Source: Theobroma cacao (Eukaryota > Streptophyta > Magnoliopsida > Malvales > Malvaceae). Taken from it: 64,000 bases of DNA. The stretch covers positions 4,153,697 to 4,217,696 of the forward strand of contig NC_030850.1 in NCBI RefSeq assembly GCF_000208745.1, read 5' to 3'. The notes under the pieces are model-generated. The model was not told where the DNA came from, searched no databases, and saw only the letters and a list, made by a program, of their open reading frames with translations. Made by a program: the position numbers and the translations under genes. Below, in pieces: positions 10,292 to 24,743 of this stretch (position 1 is its first letter; every line of letters starts with the position of its first letter).

Positions 10292-13200
10292 AACAATTAA
10301 TTATATGGAGACTTCAATGGAAGTGCAAGAATTTCATTTTTCCACCCATCACCATTTTGGATAAAGATGAGAGAGAGCTAAAGTCTCAATTCTTTAAAAG
10401 TGAATCCGTGTCAACAATTTAAATAACATACATCAAAATCCAAATGTTTAAATTTATGTGGTATTAATTATTGTTTCAAGAATGATGTTCATTTATTATT
10501 AATAAGTTCGTTTTTGTTTAATCAATAACTTTCTATAAATTTTAATTTCGATTACACGATTATACCGAGGTATGGTATTTATTTTTTGAAGACGTTACAA
10601 ACTATCTATTCTAAGGGCAATGTGGTACCCTAATAATATTTGATGTTGATCTGAGAAGCTGTCTAAGTTCTAACATGTGTATGATGAAACTCAAATTCAT
10701 GTCAGCTGGGACATCTAAACTCTCTGAGTGTCATACAATTATTTGAATAGCTACTAAGTTAGATCTGTATGGTCACTATGTTAACCTATATATGGACATG
10801 TACTATGCTACAAGGTGCAATAATGGATACCATCTCCATTAACAATCAATGTGTAAACAGTATAATTTCATAGGCATCTTCTAGGAGAATATCAATTTGG
10901 TATAATTATATGTTTTTGTTTTTATTTCCAAATGCTGTCAATTGCATGTATGACTCACAATCGATGTTCAATATAGTAGTAATTTCAAGCCTGTTGAGGG
11001 TGAAAGAAACCGAAGAGTTGCATATTCAAGATGACCAGCAATCTTTTAAATCCCCTCTCCTCGATAAGCACGAATTGGTAAAATCAATCAATAGAAATTT
11101 ACCAGAAAAAAGGAAAACAACAGCAAATTTCTAATATAATACAAATATATAATGAAATTGTCGATATGCATGTACTTTCGCAAGTGAATCATTGGTGATT
11201 TGGGCACTAGGAAACATGGACATGTGTTGGCTTTTGGGAGCTAGCCAAATGAGATGCAAAATATTATTACTGCTCGAAGCACATGCCAAGTAAAATAATA
11301 TATAATATACGTACCGAACCAAACAAGCAAAGGCTGCATCACCTAGAAAACCTAAGTCGTTTAACTGTTTACTGACAGTCTCTTGGGAACGACTGAGGAG
11401 TCCTGTGAACCCCATATGGTTATCAATAATTTTTATGGGTCAACCTAATCCTCTCAGATCAAATTTTTTTTTGGGTGCATGATCCCTTGGTATTCAGATT
11501 TCCTTAATGTATTGTTAGTTCGTATGTTGAAAAGGAATATTGGAATTGTGAGGATTGGAGAGCCGTCTAGTTAAGCTTGATCCTCTCCTTGAGGAAGCTA
11601 CGAAGGAACAAGAGAAAAAAGGTTGAAAAATAAAACTTGATCCTCTGTATAAAAGATTTATCAACAACTTCGGTCGATAAAGCATGAGAAAAATATGTTC
11701 ATCCAACATTTTTAATTACAGCGCTGATCCAAGGTGAAAAGGTAAAGGAACATGTCACTCGCCATGATTTGCATGCTTCTATGACTACCAGCCATTTCAT
11801 TTGGTAAAATTGCGACACAGGGACAGCATATAGCAGGGAAATAATGTCAGAAAGAAGTTGCAGCCTTATGTGGCAGCCTGATTGTATAATCTGTAAGTTG
11901 ATGATAACTCAGTTTCAGAAAGAGGTACCATGACCACCATCAATGTTTGAATTTAATCAGCTCTATTATTCACAATAATATTGTCCATTTTTACTTATTT
12001 TACAAATATGAGGAAATGCAGGTCCATTTCATAGCTCTACACTTCAAAATATTTAAAATAGTAGCAATTTTTATGATGGAAAAATGGTAATCAATACAAA
12101 AACCTAAGGTTTTTACTCTCCTTTTGGCCCAAATCTACGTTTGTGGTTCAATTTGTAAAATAATATTGCAAGTAATTTCAGCTTTACTAAGAAAATAGAA
12201 ATGGAATTGGAATTTCCAAGTGGCAAAAATCATAGGAAACACACTTCTCAAGGAGAATATGGGACAAAATGGGGCGACCCCAACACCACGTGAATCATCT
12301 AACCGTAAAACAAGTGGCATGTTTTTTCTTCTTTTTTTTTTCTACATCTGGTAAAGCAACTTACAATTTTTTTTCCATATGCGCCAAATTTCTTGCGCAT
12401 TAGCTTTACTAAACTATTCCTCTTTTTTTTTTCTTTTATTAATACCACAAATAATTCCCATAAAAAAAACATAAATAATTCGTTTTTGTCCTTTAAATTA
12501 TGGTAGGCTGTCAAGGAATGTGACTCTGACCCACATTTGCCAAATTTTCATATCCCATTCTCTGTTTGATAAGAGTTTTTTGACTTACCAGACTATTAAT
12601 ATTTTAATTCCTTGTCATGGAGTGAAAGTTTTTCTCTTTTTTTGCTTTTTTTGGGGTGTTCTTCCCTTACAAAAAGTCCATTCATGAAGTGCTACACTTA
12701 AACACACAAATATCGAAGTATGTAGTTTGCCCATAGAAAAGTATATTGAATATTAGGATAAATATATAAAAAAAAACTGTAAAATTTGATCATTTTCCAT
12801 ATAAAATATGTATTTCAAAACATCACATTCATCAATCTTCTTAAGAAAATATAATGAAAGAAAAAAAAAACCCTTAAGACAACTTTTTTTGAGTTATTTG
12901 TAATTTATTATACTGTTTCTGTTTCTATTTTAATTGCAAATTTGAAATCTAATGTTTACTTAATTTACCCTAAATATTTATTCACTATTTTCGAATTAAA
13001 CACTATAGAATATGTTTTTCTGGATGTTGCATGCTTTTTCATTTTTTTTTAACGTTTCATAATTTTCTAACTATATGAGTCAAAATGTGTATCCTAATAA
13101 AATTTTAATTTCAGAATTTTCTGAAATTTCAAGTTAAAAAATGAATTTGAATCCTTTTTTCTAAAATAAAACTAAACACCAAAATCAGACAAAATTTGTG

Positions 13201-14954
13201 ATAAAAATTTCAAAATTCAATGTTAAAAGTTCATTAAAAACTAAAAATACCCAAAACGAAAGTAAACATATATTCCATGTGGGATAAAATATTGAAATAG
13301 CATAAATATGGAAGGAATGAGGAATACGTTTTAAATATTAAGTTTTAGGTAGTAAAAAATAAATTGTTTAGATTCCTTAAAACTGGTCAAACCCAGAATA
13401 CAGGAGTGAGAGTTGATTTAAGGTTGATATTCCAAGTGTATTTGTTTTCAGTAAAACAGAATAGACAGCAAGATTTAGGGAAGAAAATTTGCAATTCCTA
13501 CAGCCAGACAAATTTTGCTTATTTCCATAATTCCCGACAAAGGTCGTAGCCGCTTCTTTGAACTGCGTTTCATACCTAATCACTTTTTTTTTTTGTTTAG
13601 AATAAATAAAATGTTATTTTGTGATAAAAATCAACAATAGTCGGCTATACTTTAAATGATAATCATAGCCTAATTAACTATATATATCCCAATTACTTTT
13701 ACAAATTCTAAAACGTTTTTTTTAATCAAATATAATTTTTTAAAAACATAGATTCGAATTAAAAATTAAATACGTACATCGCCCCTTAAATCAAATATTC
13801 AACAATCTCAATTTTTATTTTTAATTTGGATATTTATTTTCAAAAATTTTTTCCCTTTAATAAAATATATATACTATAACAGTAATTGGCAATAATTGTT
13901 CAATACTTTAATTCTCTTTTCTCCTTCCTCATTTATCGTCAACGAACTTTCCAGAAATCAAATATAGTAGTCTACGAGTAGTAAGAAACAGCCAAGAACT
14001 GCACCTACCGCTATAATTTTTCCTTCATAAAAAGTAAAACAACTGTAGCAAATGATTTTTTTGTTTGTTTTGTTTTAATATGGGTTTTTGGAAGTATAGA
14101 TAGCAAGTAGGGATTATGGTATTTTGGTCTCTCTGACGCCGTATGAGTGACAGAGTAGTTTATAGATTTAGGCACAACAGAATCTCCTGTGAAAAGACCA
14201 CGTCACTATGCCTCTGCAACTCTTTACTCTCCAAAACCGCGGGCTGCTTTTTTTCTTCTTCAACAACCCAAAAATCACAATTCCATTCTTATTATATACT
14301 ATTTTAGTAATTTTCATCTCTTTTTTTTAGTAAATATAGTACTACTAGCTAGTAATAAATTCAATCTCTTGGCACTGTATAGAAAATGAAATGTGGGGTG
14401 GCATTGGTACGTTAAAGGAATTTTTGTTTGCATTACGGCAATGAACCAAATTATTCTTCTTAATGGAAGAAATTACCCAAACAGGCAGGGCGGGCAGGCA
14501 GGCAGCCCACAGTATCCCTTATCCCCTTCTATCCCCGAAACCGCTTTTCACTAACTTTTGTCTGTTGTTTTTGTTTCTGTTTGCTTTATTTGGCTCCTTT
14601 GACTGGGTCCCCCCATCGTCTATAATAATAGAACGTGATTTCTGTTCATGGTTGCCACTCCCTTTGCATGATATGAGAGAGGGTGAATGAATTCTCATTT
14701 CTTCTGGTATTTCTCGTAATTAATGATCTAATGTTGCAGCACTATTTGTTGGAACTTTCTCAAATTTTGTGGAGTGAACATGAATCAAAGTCATTCTACT
14801 AGTAATTCTTGTACCCAATCCAATTCATTCTTGCAATCTATTCTTTTGCATTATCTCCTGAGATGGGTAAATGCATTTTTAGGTTTACTAAATCTAGCTA
14901 CTTCCAAATATTCAATTTCGAATTAAGTTTTATCCAAGGTTCGAGTAGAATTTT

Positions 14955-14982
14955 ATAATATATATATATATATATATATATT
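14955..14982. repeat. (AT)n microsatellite
   Basis: About 13 AT units, directly visible. Confidence 0.9.
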
Positions 14983-17900
14983 TGTGTTCATAAATTTGGG
15001 AAGGCTATCAATCTAAGTACAAAAGTAATTCTTCCAAAGTTTGGTAGAGTTTCACCTTAATTTAAAGTTTGAAACATGGTTTTAGATGAACCAAGTCAAG
15101 TTAAAACAACGTACAGCTCAATTGAACATGACTTCGATTTCAATCCTTCTTGTAGCAGACATATGAATGTCGTGTTGCGGTTGGACAAACAGTTGATTAT
15201 GTTTAGTTCACAGGACAAGAGAAAAGTTGATTGTCCGCTTCTTAATCGTCTGTACGACAATATGTCTGTATAAAATCCGTGAAAAAGCAATGTTACAACA
15301 AGCTAGCTAGCTAGCGAGGAAGCCCAGTGTCGCTGCTCATCGTCTTCTTTGGTACCCCTTGAGCCCTCCTTAAGGCAACTATGCCTGATTACTTTGGATT
15401 TCAATTTTTCCTTGTAAGGCGCATTGGCCGGCTCGCCTAGGGTGCTGAGCTTGTTGCCGTTCATGGGGCTTTGAGGGAAAGATAGGAGTGCTAGAGAGAG
15501 CGAAAAGAATGAAAGGCCTACCACGTGTCAGTGTACTGTGGTCTTTCTGCTGTTTGGGTTCGAAGGGAAAATGGAAAAGGAGAGGAGCGGAAAGGAAATG
15601 GTGACAATGACAGCCCTATCGAGTCAAATCAGCACAAGAAAACGAGGATACTCTCGAAAAAGTGCCATAAAAAGACGTGTAATTAACTACTACTAACAGG
15701 AACTGCTAGTCCCTTCTGATGCTAAAACACTTGCTAATTGCTGATACCAGTGTTACACTAGGTTTCTTGTTAAGCTGCTCCAGAATGGATTGGTCGATTA
15801 ACCAATAATCCAAGTGAGTCTTGACAGATTTAGTTATCTGATTTCATCTCCCTTTTCTTTTGTGGGGCCTTCATATTTAAACAGGAAGCCTGCAAAGGGT
15901 GCTCATGGGGCACAATTGTTTCCTGTAGCAACAAATGCAAGAAGACATTTCTCAAAGAATTCCCACTATTTTGACAGGGATTTTTCACGGTCCTAGTTGA
16001 GTTCAGGCCTGAATCATTTTCTCGGATAGCGATATTAGTTTGTGATTCTTGTGTCCTATAAACGCCAGGACCTTTTCTTTTCCACAACATGCAGCCGCCC
16101 ATATATGGGTGACTCTTACCATTCACAAATAAAATCTAAGCCTGCCCAAAACACTCTCTTAAGGTAATTACATTGTCATTGTTTCCAAGTTTACATCATT
16201 TCACCTGGAATTATTGATATTGTTTCTAGGTTGTCGTTGAGATGTTCCTTTAATTTGGCTATGACCGCCTATATATGCATTCAGAGTTCAGATTTAAAAA
16301 TATACTGAAAGACACACATGCTCACACGAAATAATCATAAGCAAATAGAAATTTAGGTTTATATATTTTTCTTATTTGTTGGTTACGTTAATTATTTCCA
16401 TTATCAGTCAATAAGTATTAGTTGGACAGTACCAACCACTAATCATGGGAATGATTTCTTATAATCTTTTAGGAAAAGAATTAGCCGTTAGTTGCTGATT
16501 GGAAATTGGGAGATGACAGGATTGTAATGGACAATATGGTATTGATTCCGATTAGACGAGGCAATATCTGGCTGGGGAAGCTAACTAAAAGAGTAAAAGT
16601 GACATTAAAATGACAGATTCATGGAGTGCCGCCTGTACTTATCAAAGTTCATGCAGGCAAAATGATTATTAATTAATACAATTAAATTTCATATTCACAA
16701 ACTCATGATGATTATTCAAATTAGAAAAAAAATATTACATGAGAGTATTGATTACACTGTTAATTTTGATTGGATTTAATAAAATTCGTGGTGTTTACAT
16801 TCTATATACATTATCAATGAATCACAATCTATCATTCTCAATGTTAAAAATTCTTATAAAACAATGTTTATCTTCGATGAAGTGAATCAACTATAATTTA
16901 CCAATGGAGTATGAAATTTACTCCTGCTTGATGATATAGATACTTAGACCTTAGAAGGGCAACAAAATTTTGACCGGTGGTTTTGCCAAATTAGCTTGCG
17001 AGCAAAGTCAGGTTTCAGAAACACTAAAAAAAAAAAAATTAGAGTTACAATCTGGACAAGCCTGTGGAAGCTGTCTCTGCATTATAAGTAAGGCAGGTTC
17101 TACATCTTGGTCATTGTTTCTTTTAAAGGCTATACCCAGGGTTTAAGTCCCAATTATGGGTGATCATCGAGCATTCTTTCTTGTTGAGCTTGTGCTGCAT
17201 GCATTTTTTTTGCTGATATATAGTTTGCAGCACAGTTAATTGGCTGTAGTGGGGAGCAAAAATGATGAGGAATTCTCAGACCCCGCAAGAATCTAACATG
17301 CCTGTGCCTTAGAATGATGAAGACAACTAAAATCTGGTATGACGTTGAGGAATTAAGCAATGTCATGATTGCGAAAGAAGGAAAAGGGGCATGGAGCTGT
17401 GGCTAGCATCTGCTTTTTGTAGAAGTCAAATTGAGTTGTTCTTTGCCAATTGGAAGGAATGTTTTTTTTTGGAGTATCAAAAAGTACCACAGAAAAAGTC
17501 AAAATTTTGTAGCACTATTCTTTTCACCATCCTTATAATCTTTTCTTAGTCTGAAGATTTAATATAAAGCTTTGCCCATTGCTTATTATTCTCCTCGCCA
17601 TTAGAAGCTAGCCTTGGAATTAAAAAAATTATGTCTATATATGTATATTTGCTTTAATCTAAATGATTTGGATTTTTGCAAGAAATGGGGATCAAATTTG
17701 GTGTGACTTTTTGATTAAACACCAGACTATGTCTCCAAAATGCCAGACTGAAATTTTTGTTTTTATTGATGATTTCTACAAAGCCATTTTGTTTCTTCCA
17801 CTAGCCAGTAAAATGAAGTAAAGACTACTCCAAAGAGAAGAATGTATCTAACAACCAATTTGTTGTGGTGGATAATTTCTTAGGGTTATCGCCAGCAAAT

Positions 17901-19956
17901 TATGACCCTCATTTTCTGCAGATTGTATTGTATCCAATCAGTTAGTCTTTAGCTATTTGTGAATCTTATTTAATCCCTCTCGCTGAAACTTCCATGTCCT
18001 TTAGTTTACATTCACGCGTAAAAAGTTGCAACTACACCGACAAGCATCATCATTTACATTGCTAGTCAAATGTTGTGCTAGATGATATATTGAGAAATAT
18101 TGAAGCAATCGATCCGAGTAAAATTTGTCAATCTTGCTAGGCTTTGTCGTTTTTTAAATGTTCAAAAGCATCAAAGCTTCGAAGCATATGATAAGTGTTT
18201 ATTGCCTTCCATTGCAAGAAAACTTGAAAGAAATTAAGGATTGCATTGACGTAAAACAAAAACGTGTATAATTAATGCAAATGGCGATTTGTATGATTCA
18301 GATATATATTCAAATGCTTCATCATTGGTGAATGAAAGGTGGAAAAACAAGAGGAATTAATTGAAGATTTGTTCATAAGGATCATGGAAAATTAGATATT
18401 GACAGGACGACGCGAAGGCAACAAGATCTTTGAGTCTTTTAATCATGGATCCTTATCACCGCTGCTTGATAAAAGGAATCAAACGAAATTCTCATTCACT
18501 TTGATAAGAAAAAGGGAGAGACAGGTTGACTACTGATTATTCACCTCATAAAGCCATAAAAACAACTTGTCTTCCACCAAGTGAAGCAAGGTACGATGTG
18601 TCCCACCTAATAATGAACAGCTAAATGACAAGTTTCGAATACATCTCAATAATTGCTGTCTCTCTAATGGAGTAAGAATTAAACCTCCGACTTGTTTTTC
18701 ATCTTTCTTGTTGTCAAACTCAGACAGATGCCTCAACATTAACTCCAGGCTTTATTATAAGCGGGGAAACTCATCTTTCTTGATGTCTTATATTTCACAT
18801 GGCACGTTTGAACCTCCCAATGTATAGCAGAGCAGTCTCAAGGTTTGATCCCCATGCAATATTCTGACTTTTTATGATGAGAAAATACAAATAAGGTTGT
18901 GAAGGAAAAGAAAAGAGGAGATTTATACTAAATCTACATTGATCTGCATGGCTTTCAGTTGCAAAATTTTCTGTCAGGCATATATAGTCCTGAGAGTCAT
19001 ATTCAAGTTAAGTATATCCGGAAGTCTATATACAGATTATATTCAAAGAACAGAAAAGCTGAAAAGCATAAAAGTTGCACTAGAAAGTAGAAGTATTCAG
19101 CACCTGAGGTGAAATGAAATCCCACCTTACAGTTCAATGTAAGTTGTTTATGTGCAATGTCTGTCAACTCTATGGCATATGGAAGTTATTTGTAGCAGGC
19201 AAGCAGCGGAGCTTCCAAAGAAATTATTATAGCTGAGAAAAAACCCCATTGAGATGCTTTCTCGGTAACACAGTAATACTTTTTGTGGGGTTCGGACATG
19301 AACAGCGGTTTACTGTCTACTCACGAGTTCGACAGGCCGAAGTATCTAAATACCAATGGCCCAAAGCCTCACAAACATCATTGAGCAGGGCCAGTGAGGT
19401 CGTTTTGGGCTTAATTTCTTTTGAGGAGTCTTCGAGGATTGCTTAGCTGCTTTCCTCTGTCTACTGTCGGTACAATTAGCAACCTATTTCTCCACCCTCC
19501 GGCAGCAGGAAAAGAGTTGAAAGTCCAAGAACTCCCTGGAATGTAGTTCCCTGTATGCTTATCTTGTTCTTATGCTTCCTTGTGCTATTATATTCATACT
19601 CAAGAGTTAAGACTACATACCGGAATGTTCTCTTTCTTTCTTAATTATTTATTAGGATGCTAATTTTGTTTGAACATTTTGTTTGAACCTGCACCAAAGT
19701 GGCGGAGTGACGTGGCCCAGGATTCCCCAGGTAGTTAAACAATCTATGAAAGCTTCTACCAAAGGCAGAGCCCCACAAAGCATCCAAACAAGAAGCATGG
19801 CCCAATGCACCCACTAGACAAATTAACTGATATCAACAAATATTTATAGGATTTGATTATGTTAAATAATTTAAAGATTAATAGAAAACAAACAAGACTT
19901 GTCTGCCTGACGATGCACCAATTCGTCTTATATGTCAACATTATTGGACCCAAGGC

Positions 19957-19980
19957 TTTGTTTGTTTGTTTGTTTGTTTT
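19957..19980. repeat. (GTTT)n microsatellite
   Basis: Five tandem GTTT units, directly visible. Confidence 0.9.
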
Positions 19981-21061
19981 GTAGGAAATTGTGAAGGAGG
20001 AATATTCTCATCATGTTGAACGTGTACATGTAAAATGAGGCTCAGTAAATTAAGGGTTGTAATATGTTTTTAATGGTGTGGATGAACACCAAGTCAGTTC
20101 GATTTTAAAAATTAAATTAATCAAATTCTAAAAAAATTAAAACGCATCAAATTATATCTATAAAATTGAAAATAGTCGAAATTGATCCGTCCAATCGATT
20201 TTAATTAGTAATAATATTAATAATATTTATATTTATAAAAAATTTGCTCAATATTTCACTAATAAAGTCTAAATACCTTTAGTTTAACTCAAAAATAAAA
20301 ATTTATTCACTAGATGGCTTTCAGTGACCAACGTCAGTCATGGTTAGATAATTCAGACGTCATGTGTTTCGAAACCTAAACTGAAATCTATTTGGGCTAG
20401 GTTTAGTATCTAAGACCCAAACTTCTATATAGATTAGATTGGATGACTCCTGTTCACTTTCAGCACCCATAGGTTTCATGGAGTTTTATGAGTTTGAAAG
20501 GTGGGATGAGATTATGGGCTTTGTAGGCCCAAAGAGCAGGGAAAGGTTGAACAAAACGATTCTAGGCGGAGGCGGAACTAAACCCATTAAAAGAGTTAGC
20601 ATTTGAAATAGGATAGCTGACATATGAATGGTTGGGATATTGTTGCCAAGTTTTTTAATTTATCAACTTTATTATAAAATATTTTTTATTAAAAATAAGA
20701 ATGTTAACTACATTTAACCACAGCAGAAATTCAAATATAACCAAATTTTGTCCTCAAATGTTTTATTTTCTATCTTTACTGCCAACAAACAAAGCATCCA
20801 CAAAATATTAAAAGCCTTTTATCATCCTAAAACAATTACATGCTGCCAACCTCAGCTATATGATCATGTAACTTTATCATCCAATTCAATATTCTCCGAA
20901 TCAACCAGAAGGTATTAATTAAATCCTAATCATGGTCAAACTCACTACTTATATCCAGCAACCGGTCTTATGATCCTCACTTAACAATCTCACAGAGAGA
21001 AAAAAAAAAAAAAAAAGAAGAACATTCAAGCTGACTGCCAAAAGCACCCTTTCATCATCCC

Positions 21062-24000
21062 ATGTCTCGCCAACATAGATCCCTCTTCTTCCTCTTACAA
21101 CTTCTCACTTTACTCATTTCAATCTCTTCATCAAACCCAAACCCGCAATTCCCATGCGAACCACCCTACTTTAACTCCTACCCAGTCTGCAACACTTCCC
21201 TGTCCATCACAGACAGAGCTCAATCTCTCATTTCTCTTCTGACTCTCCGAGAAAAGATCCAACAATTGTCCAACAATGCCTCGGGAATTCCTAGACTTGG
21301 AATTCCTCCTTATGAATGGTGGTCAGAGTCTCTTCATGGGGTCGCCAGTAATGGCCCTGGAGTTTCCTTTAATGGCATTGTTAAAGCAGCAACAAGTTTC
21401 CCTCAGGTTCTTGTCATGGCTGCTTCTTTTAATAGGACTCTTTGGTTCAAGATTGGCTTGGCTGTTGGTGTTGAGGCTAAAGCCATGTATAACGTTGGAC
21501 AAGCTGGTTTGACTTTCTGGGCACCTAATATCAATATTTTCAGGGACCCCAGATGGGGAAGAGGCCAGGAGACTCCTGGTGAAGATCCCATGGTCGTTTC
21601 AGCTTATGCTATTGAGTTTGTAAAGGGTTTCCAGGGTGGGTCCTGGGGAGGTAGTGGAACATTCAGAGATAGGTTTAGAGGAAAGAGGGCACTTAGAGGA
21701 GATAATCATGATGATGATGAGAGAGGTGATGGACTTATGAATTCTGCTTGTTGCAAGCATTTCATTGCTTATGACTTGGAGAAGTGGGAGAACTTCAGCA
21801 GATATAGCTTCAATGCTGTGGTAAAGTCTTCCTTTTTACTGTGTACTTGAGGAGTAATTTTATTTGGGTTTATTTTGTTTTAGGATTAGCTTAAGTTGTC
21901 TTTTTTGACCTGTTTCTGAGCATCATTTGACGGTTACAGTGTCTCTTCTTCAGTGTGTATTAGGCTGTTAGCCCATTTCAATCAAATTTAGGTGAATTTA
22001 TCTATAAGCATAAGTCTCAATGCGATATTTGGTTTTGATAAGACAATTGCAAACTGTGTCAGTCAATTTCAATTAGGTTTGGCTTTTTTTTCTTCAATTT
22101 AAGAATGTTTAATATTTCTAAACCAATATTTAGTTGTGATAAGCCTTTTTTTGAATTAAATTAGCCAGTTTGAATTAGTTTGGTAATAGTACTTGTTTTT
22201 CCGAATTGAAAGGTTACAAAGCAAGATATGGAGGATACATATGAGCCACCATTTCGTAGTTGTATCCAACAGGGTAAAGCAAGCTGCTTGATGTGTTCCT
22301 ACAATGCTATTAATGGGGTGCCAGCTTGCGCACGAGGAGATCTTTTGCAAAAAGCTCGAAATGAATGGGGCTTCAAAGGGTAAATGTTTTAGGAGTTGCT
22401 TATACAATGATAAATGCAAAATTTGAAAATTCAACCTTGATTGGTTAATAGACTTATCTGTGATACTTCTGTGGCATAAGTCAGATACATCACCTCAGAT
22501 TGTGATGCTGTGGCAACAGTACAAGAAGACCAGAATTACACAAGAATACCTGAGGATGCTGTTGCTGATGTTCTTAAAGCAGGTTTTTAAGTTTTCCTAG
22601 TTATATCTTTTTCAATTGAATTGGTTAACGACTTTTAGCAAGAACTGCACCTTGGTAAGGATTAACGTTAAGTTGGTTGTCTGTAGGAATGGATATTAAC
22701 TGTGGATCATATCTGGTTCGACATACTCAGACCACAATTGAACAAGGAAAGTTGCAAGAAATGGACATTGATAGAGCTCTTCTAAATCTTTTCTCAGTTC
22801 AACTCCGTCTTGGGCTGTTTGATGGAGACCCCAGAAAGGGGCAGTTTGGAAAGTTGGGACAACAAGAAATTTGTACCTCACAGCACAAGATGCTAGCACT
22901 TGAAGCAGCAAGGCAGGGGATCGTGCTTCTGAAGAACAAGAAAAGGTTCCTGCCTTTGAACAGAAATGCTGTTTCTTCCTTGGCCATTATTGGTCCAATG
23001 GCTAACAACATAAGCAATATGGGTGGTGGCTACTCAGGTATGACTTATGCTATAATGTTTAACTCTTGAAGGTCCATATCAGCTTCATGCTCTTTTCTTT
23101 CTTTTTTTTTTAAATGTTCAATGGAATTATGTGATTAGTGCATTATAATAAATTTCATTCGGCACTATATAAAGCATTGATAAATGTCCTTTTTATTTTT
23201 GTAACTCATACAGTTAATCAAACAATATGGCAAGCTACCCAAGAGTTAGCATGTCTGTCTCATAATATTTCCGTCAAGTCATGTTGAATGTGGATCAAAC
23301 AGACTGCTGACTGAAGTTTTGCTAACCTCACTTTGTTATTGGGTTTCTTCATTTGGTAGACCTTTACGCAATATTTAATTTGTATACTATGGTTATTTGA
23401 GATTCTTTGTATGGCAGGTGTTCCTTGTGATCCAAAGAGCCTTTTTGAGGGACTGCAAGGCTATGTAAAGCAGGCATCTTATGCATCTGGTTGCTCTGAT
23501 GTGCCTTGTGATTCTGATGCTGGGTTCAATGAAGCAATTCTTACTGCCAAGAAAGCTGATTTTGTGATTGTAATTGCTGGGCTGGATTTGTCCCAAGAAA
23601 CTGAAGATCATGACCGAGTTAGTCTCCTCTTGCCTGGTAAACAGATGGCCCTGGTATCTTCTATTGCCGCAGCAAGTGAAAAACCGATAATTCTTGTTCT
23701 TACTGGTGGTGGACCCCTTGATGTTTCATTTGCTGAAGGAGACCTGAAGATTGCAAGTATTCTTTGGGTTGGATATCCTGGGGAAGCTGGTGGAAAGGCA
23801 CTTGCAGAGGTCATCTTTGGTGATTACAATCCAGGTTAGTAGGCATAAAACTACCGCTCAGTAGCAGGCATCTAGACGCTGCATGAAATATAAAGTTCAT
23901 TTCTTATGTCATTTGGTAGTGTAAATCCAGCATCTAGGGAGAATTATTGCCAGAACTAAACAAGAGTAAGCTATCTCTTCATGAAAGAAACTAATAATTG

Positions 24001-24743
24001 AAGCCATTTCAAATGCTACAAAAAGGTTAATCTATCCAATTGTGACATGAACTGGAAAGTTTTCGTTTCTCTGTAACATTAAAAAAATGCCCCCTATGCG
24101 TTCCAAGGTTCTAGAATTTAATATGATGTTTGGATATTTTAAAACAGGTGGAAGGCTTCCAATGACTTGGTATCCTGAGTCATTTACAAGAATACCAATG
24201 AATGATATGGACATGCGTGCTGATCCTTTTCGTGGTTATCCTGGGAGAACCTACCGGTTTTACACTGGAAAAAGAGTCTATGGCTTTGGACAAGGCTTAA
24301 GCTATACTGATTTCACCTACAAATTCTTGTTCGCTCCAAGAAAACTAAGTTTATCAAGGTCTTTTACAGGCACTTCAAGTAAGAATATATTGCACCAGAG
24401 ACAAGTACTTGATTCCGTACACATTGATGAGGTGACATCATGTGATTCATTGAGATTCTATGTGCATATTTCTGTAACAAATGTTGGAGATATGGATGGA
24501 AGCCATGTTGTCATGTTGTTCTCTAGAGCACCAAAAATTTTTCAGGGCACTCCAGAGAAACAGTTGATTGCATTTGATCGCATACATACTAGTTCATACA
24601 GATCAACTAAGACAAGCATTTTAGTAGATCCTTGTAACCACCTTAGCATTGCGAATGAACATGGAGAAAGGATATTGCCCCTCGGTGATCATGTTTTAAC
24701 ATTAGGAGATTTGGAGCACTCACTTTCAGTTGAAACTTATTGA
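21062..24743 (+). CDS. BXL6-like: GH3 beta-D-xylosidase, BXL6-like, six exons, 795 aa
   Basis: Exons are 21062-21820, 22213-22379, 22485-22582, 22687-23037, 23418-23834 and 24148-24743; the sum is 2,388 bp, in frame to TGA. A hydrophobic signal peptide (RSLFFLLQLLTLLISISSS) directs the protein to the cell wall. Family 3 marks in order: EWWSESLHG, FWAPNINIFRDPRWGRGQET, NSACCKHFIAYDLEKW, and YITSDCDAV with the nucleophile Asp near residue 314. The GH3 C-terminal domain follows (EAARQGIVLLKN, ILWVGYPGEAGG) and then a fibronectin-III-like end (FTYKF onward). Plant enzymes of this group trim xylose or arabinose from wall polysaccharides; the exact substrate cannot be read from sequence. An extra Arg/Asp-rich loop, FRDRFRGKRALRGDNHDDDE, sits before NSACCKHF. 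The length matches Arabidopsis BXL6 (about 792 aa), and in Arabidopsis BXL6 also lies beside a bHLH61-type gene. Confidence 0.93.

Larger units (their letters stand above)
10301..21061. other. long stretch of about 10.8 kb without a supportable gene
   Basis: AT-rich DNA with only short open frames (mostly under 100 codons), none with a domain I recognise. It holds an AT run near 14955-14982, a GTTT run at 19957-19980, poly-T and poly-A tracts, and a slightly more GC-rich patch at 15300-16130. No tRNA, rRNA or recognisable microRNA precursor was found by eye. The last few hundred bases are the upstream region of the beta-xylosidase gene. Confidence 0.55.

Noticed and set aside
11131..11415. 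Minus-strand frame of 94 codons
   Set aside because: No recognisable domain or conserved splice context; length is within chance for this stretch.
15303..15524. Minus-strand frame of 73 codons with a hydrophobic start, like a secreted peptide
   Set aside because: The frame has no ATG at its start (GTG preceded by a stop). The first real Met gives 53 codons without a signal peptide, and no peptide family motif is seen.
15830..16126. Minus-strand frame of 98 codons
   Set aside because: No domain or compositional sign of coding, overlaps another frame on the plus strand, no plausible splice partners found.
18780..18900. SINE-like piece with a tttgatcccc box
   Set aside because: Only the B-box-like word is present; no A-box or tail at the right distance.
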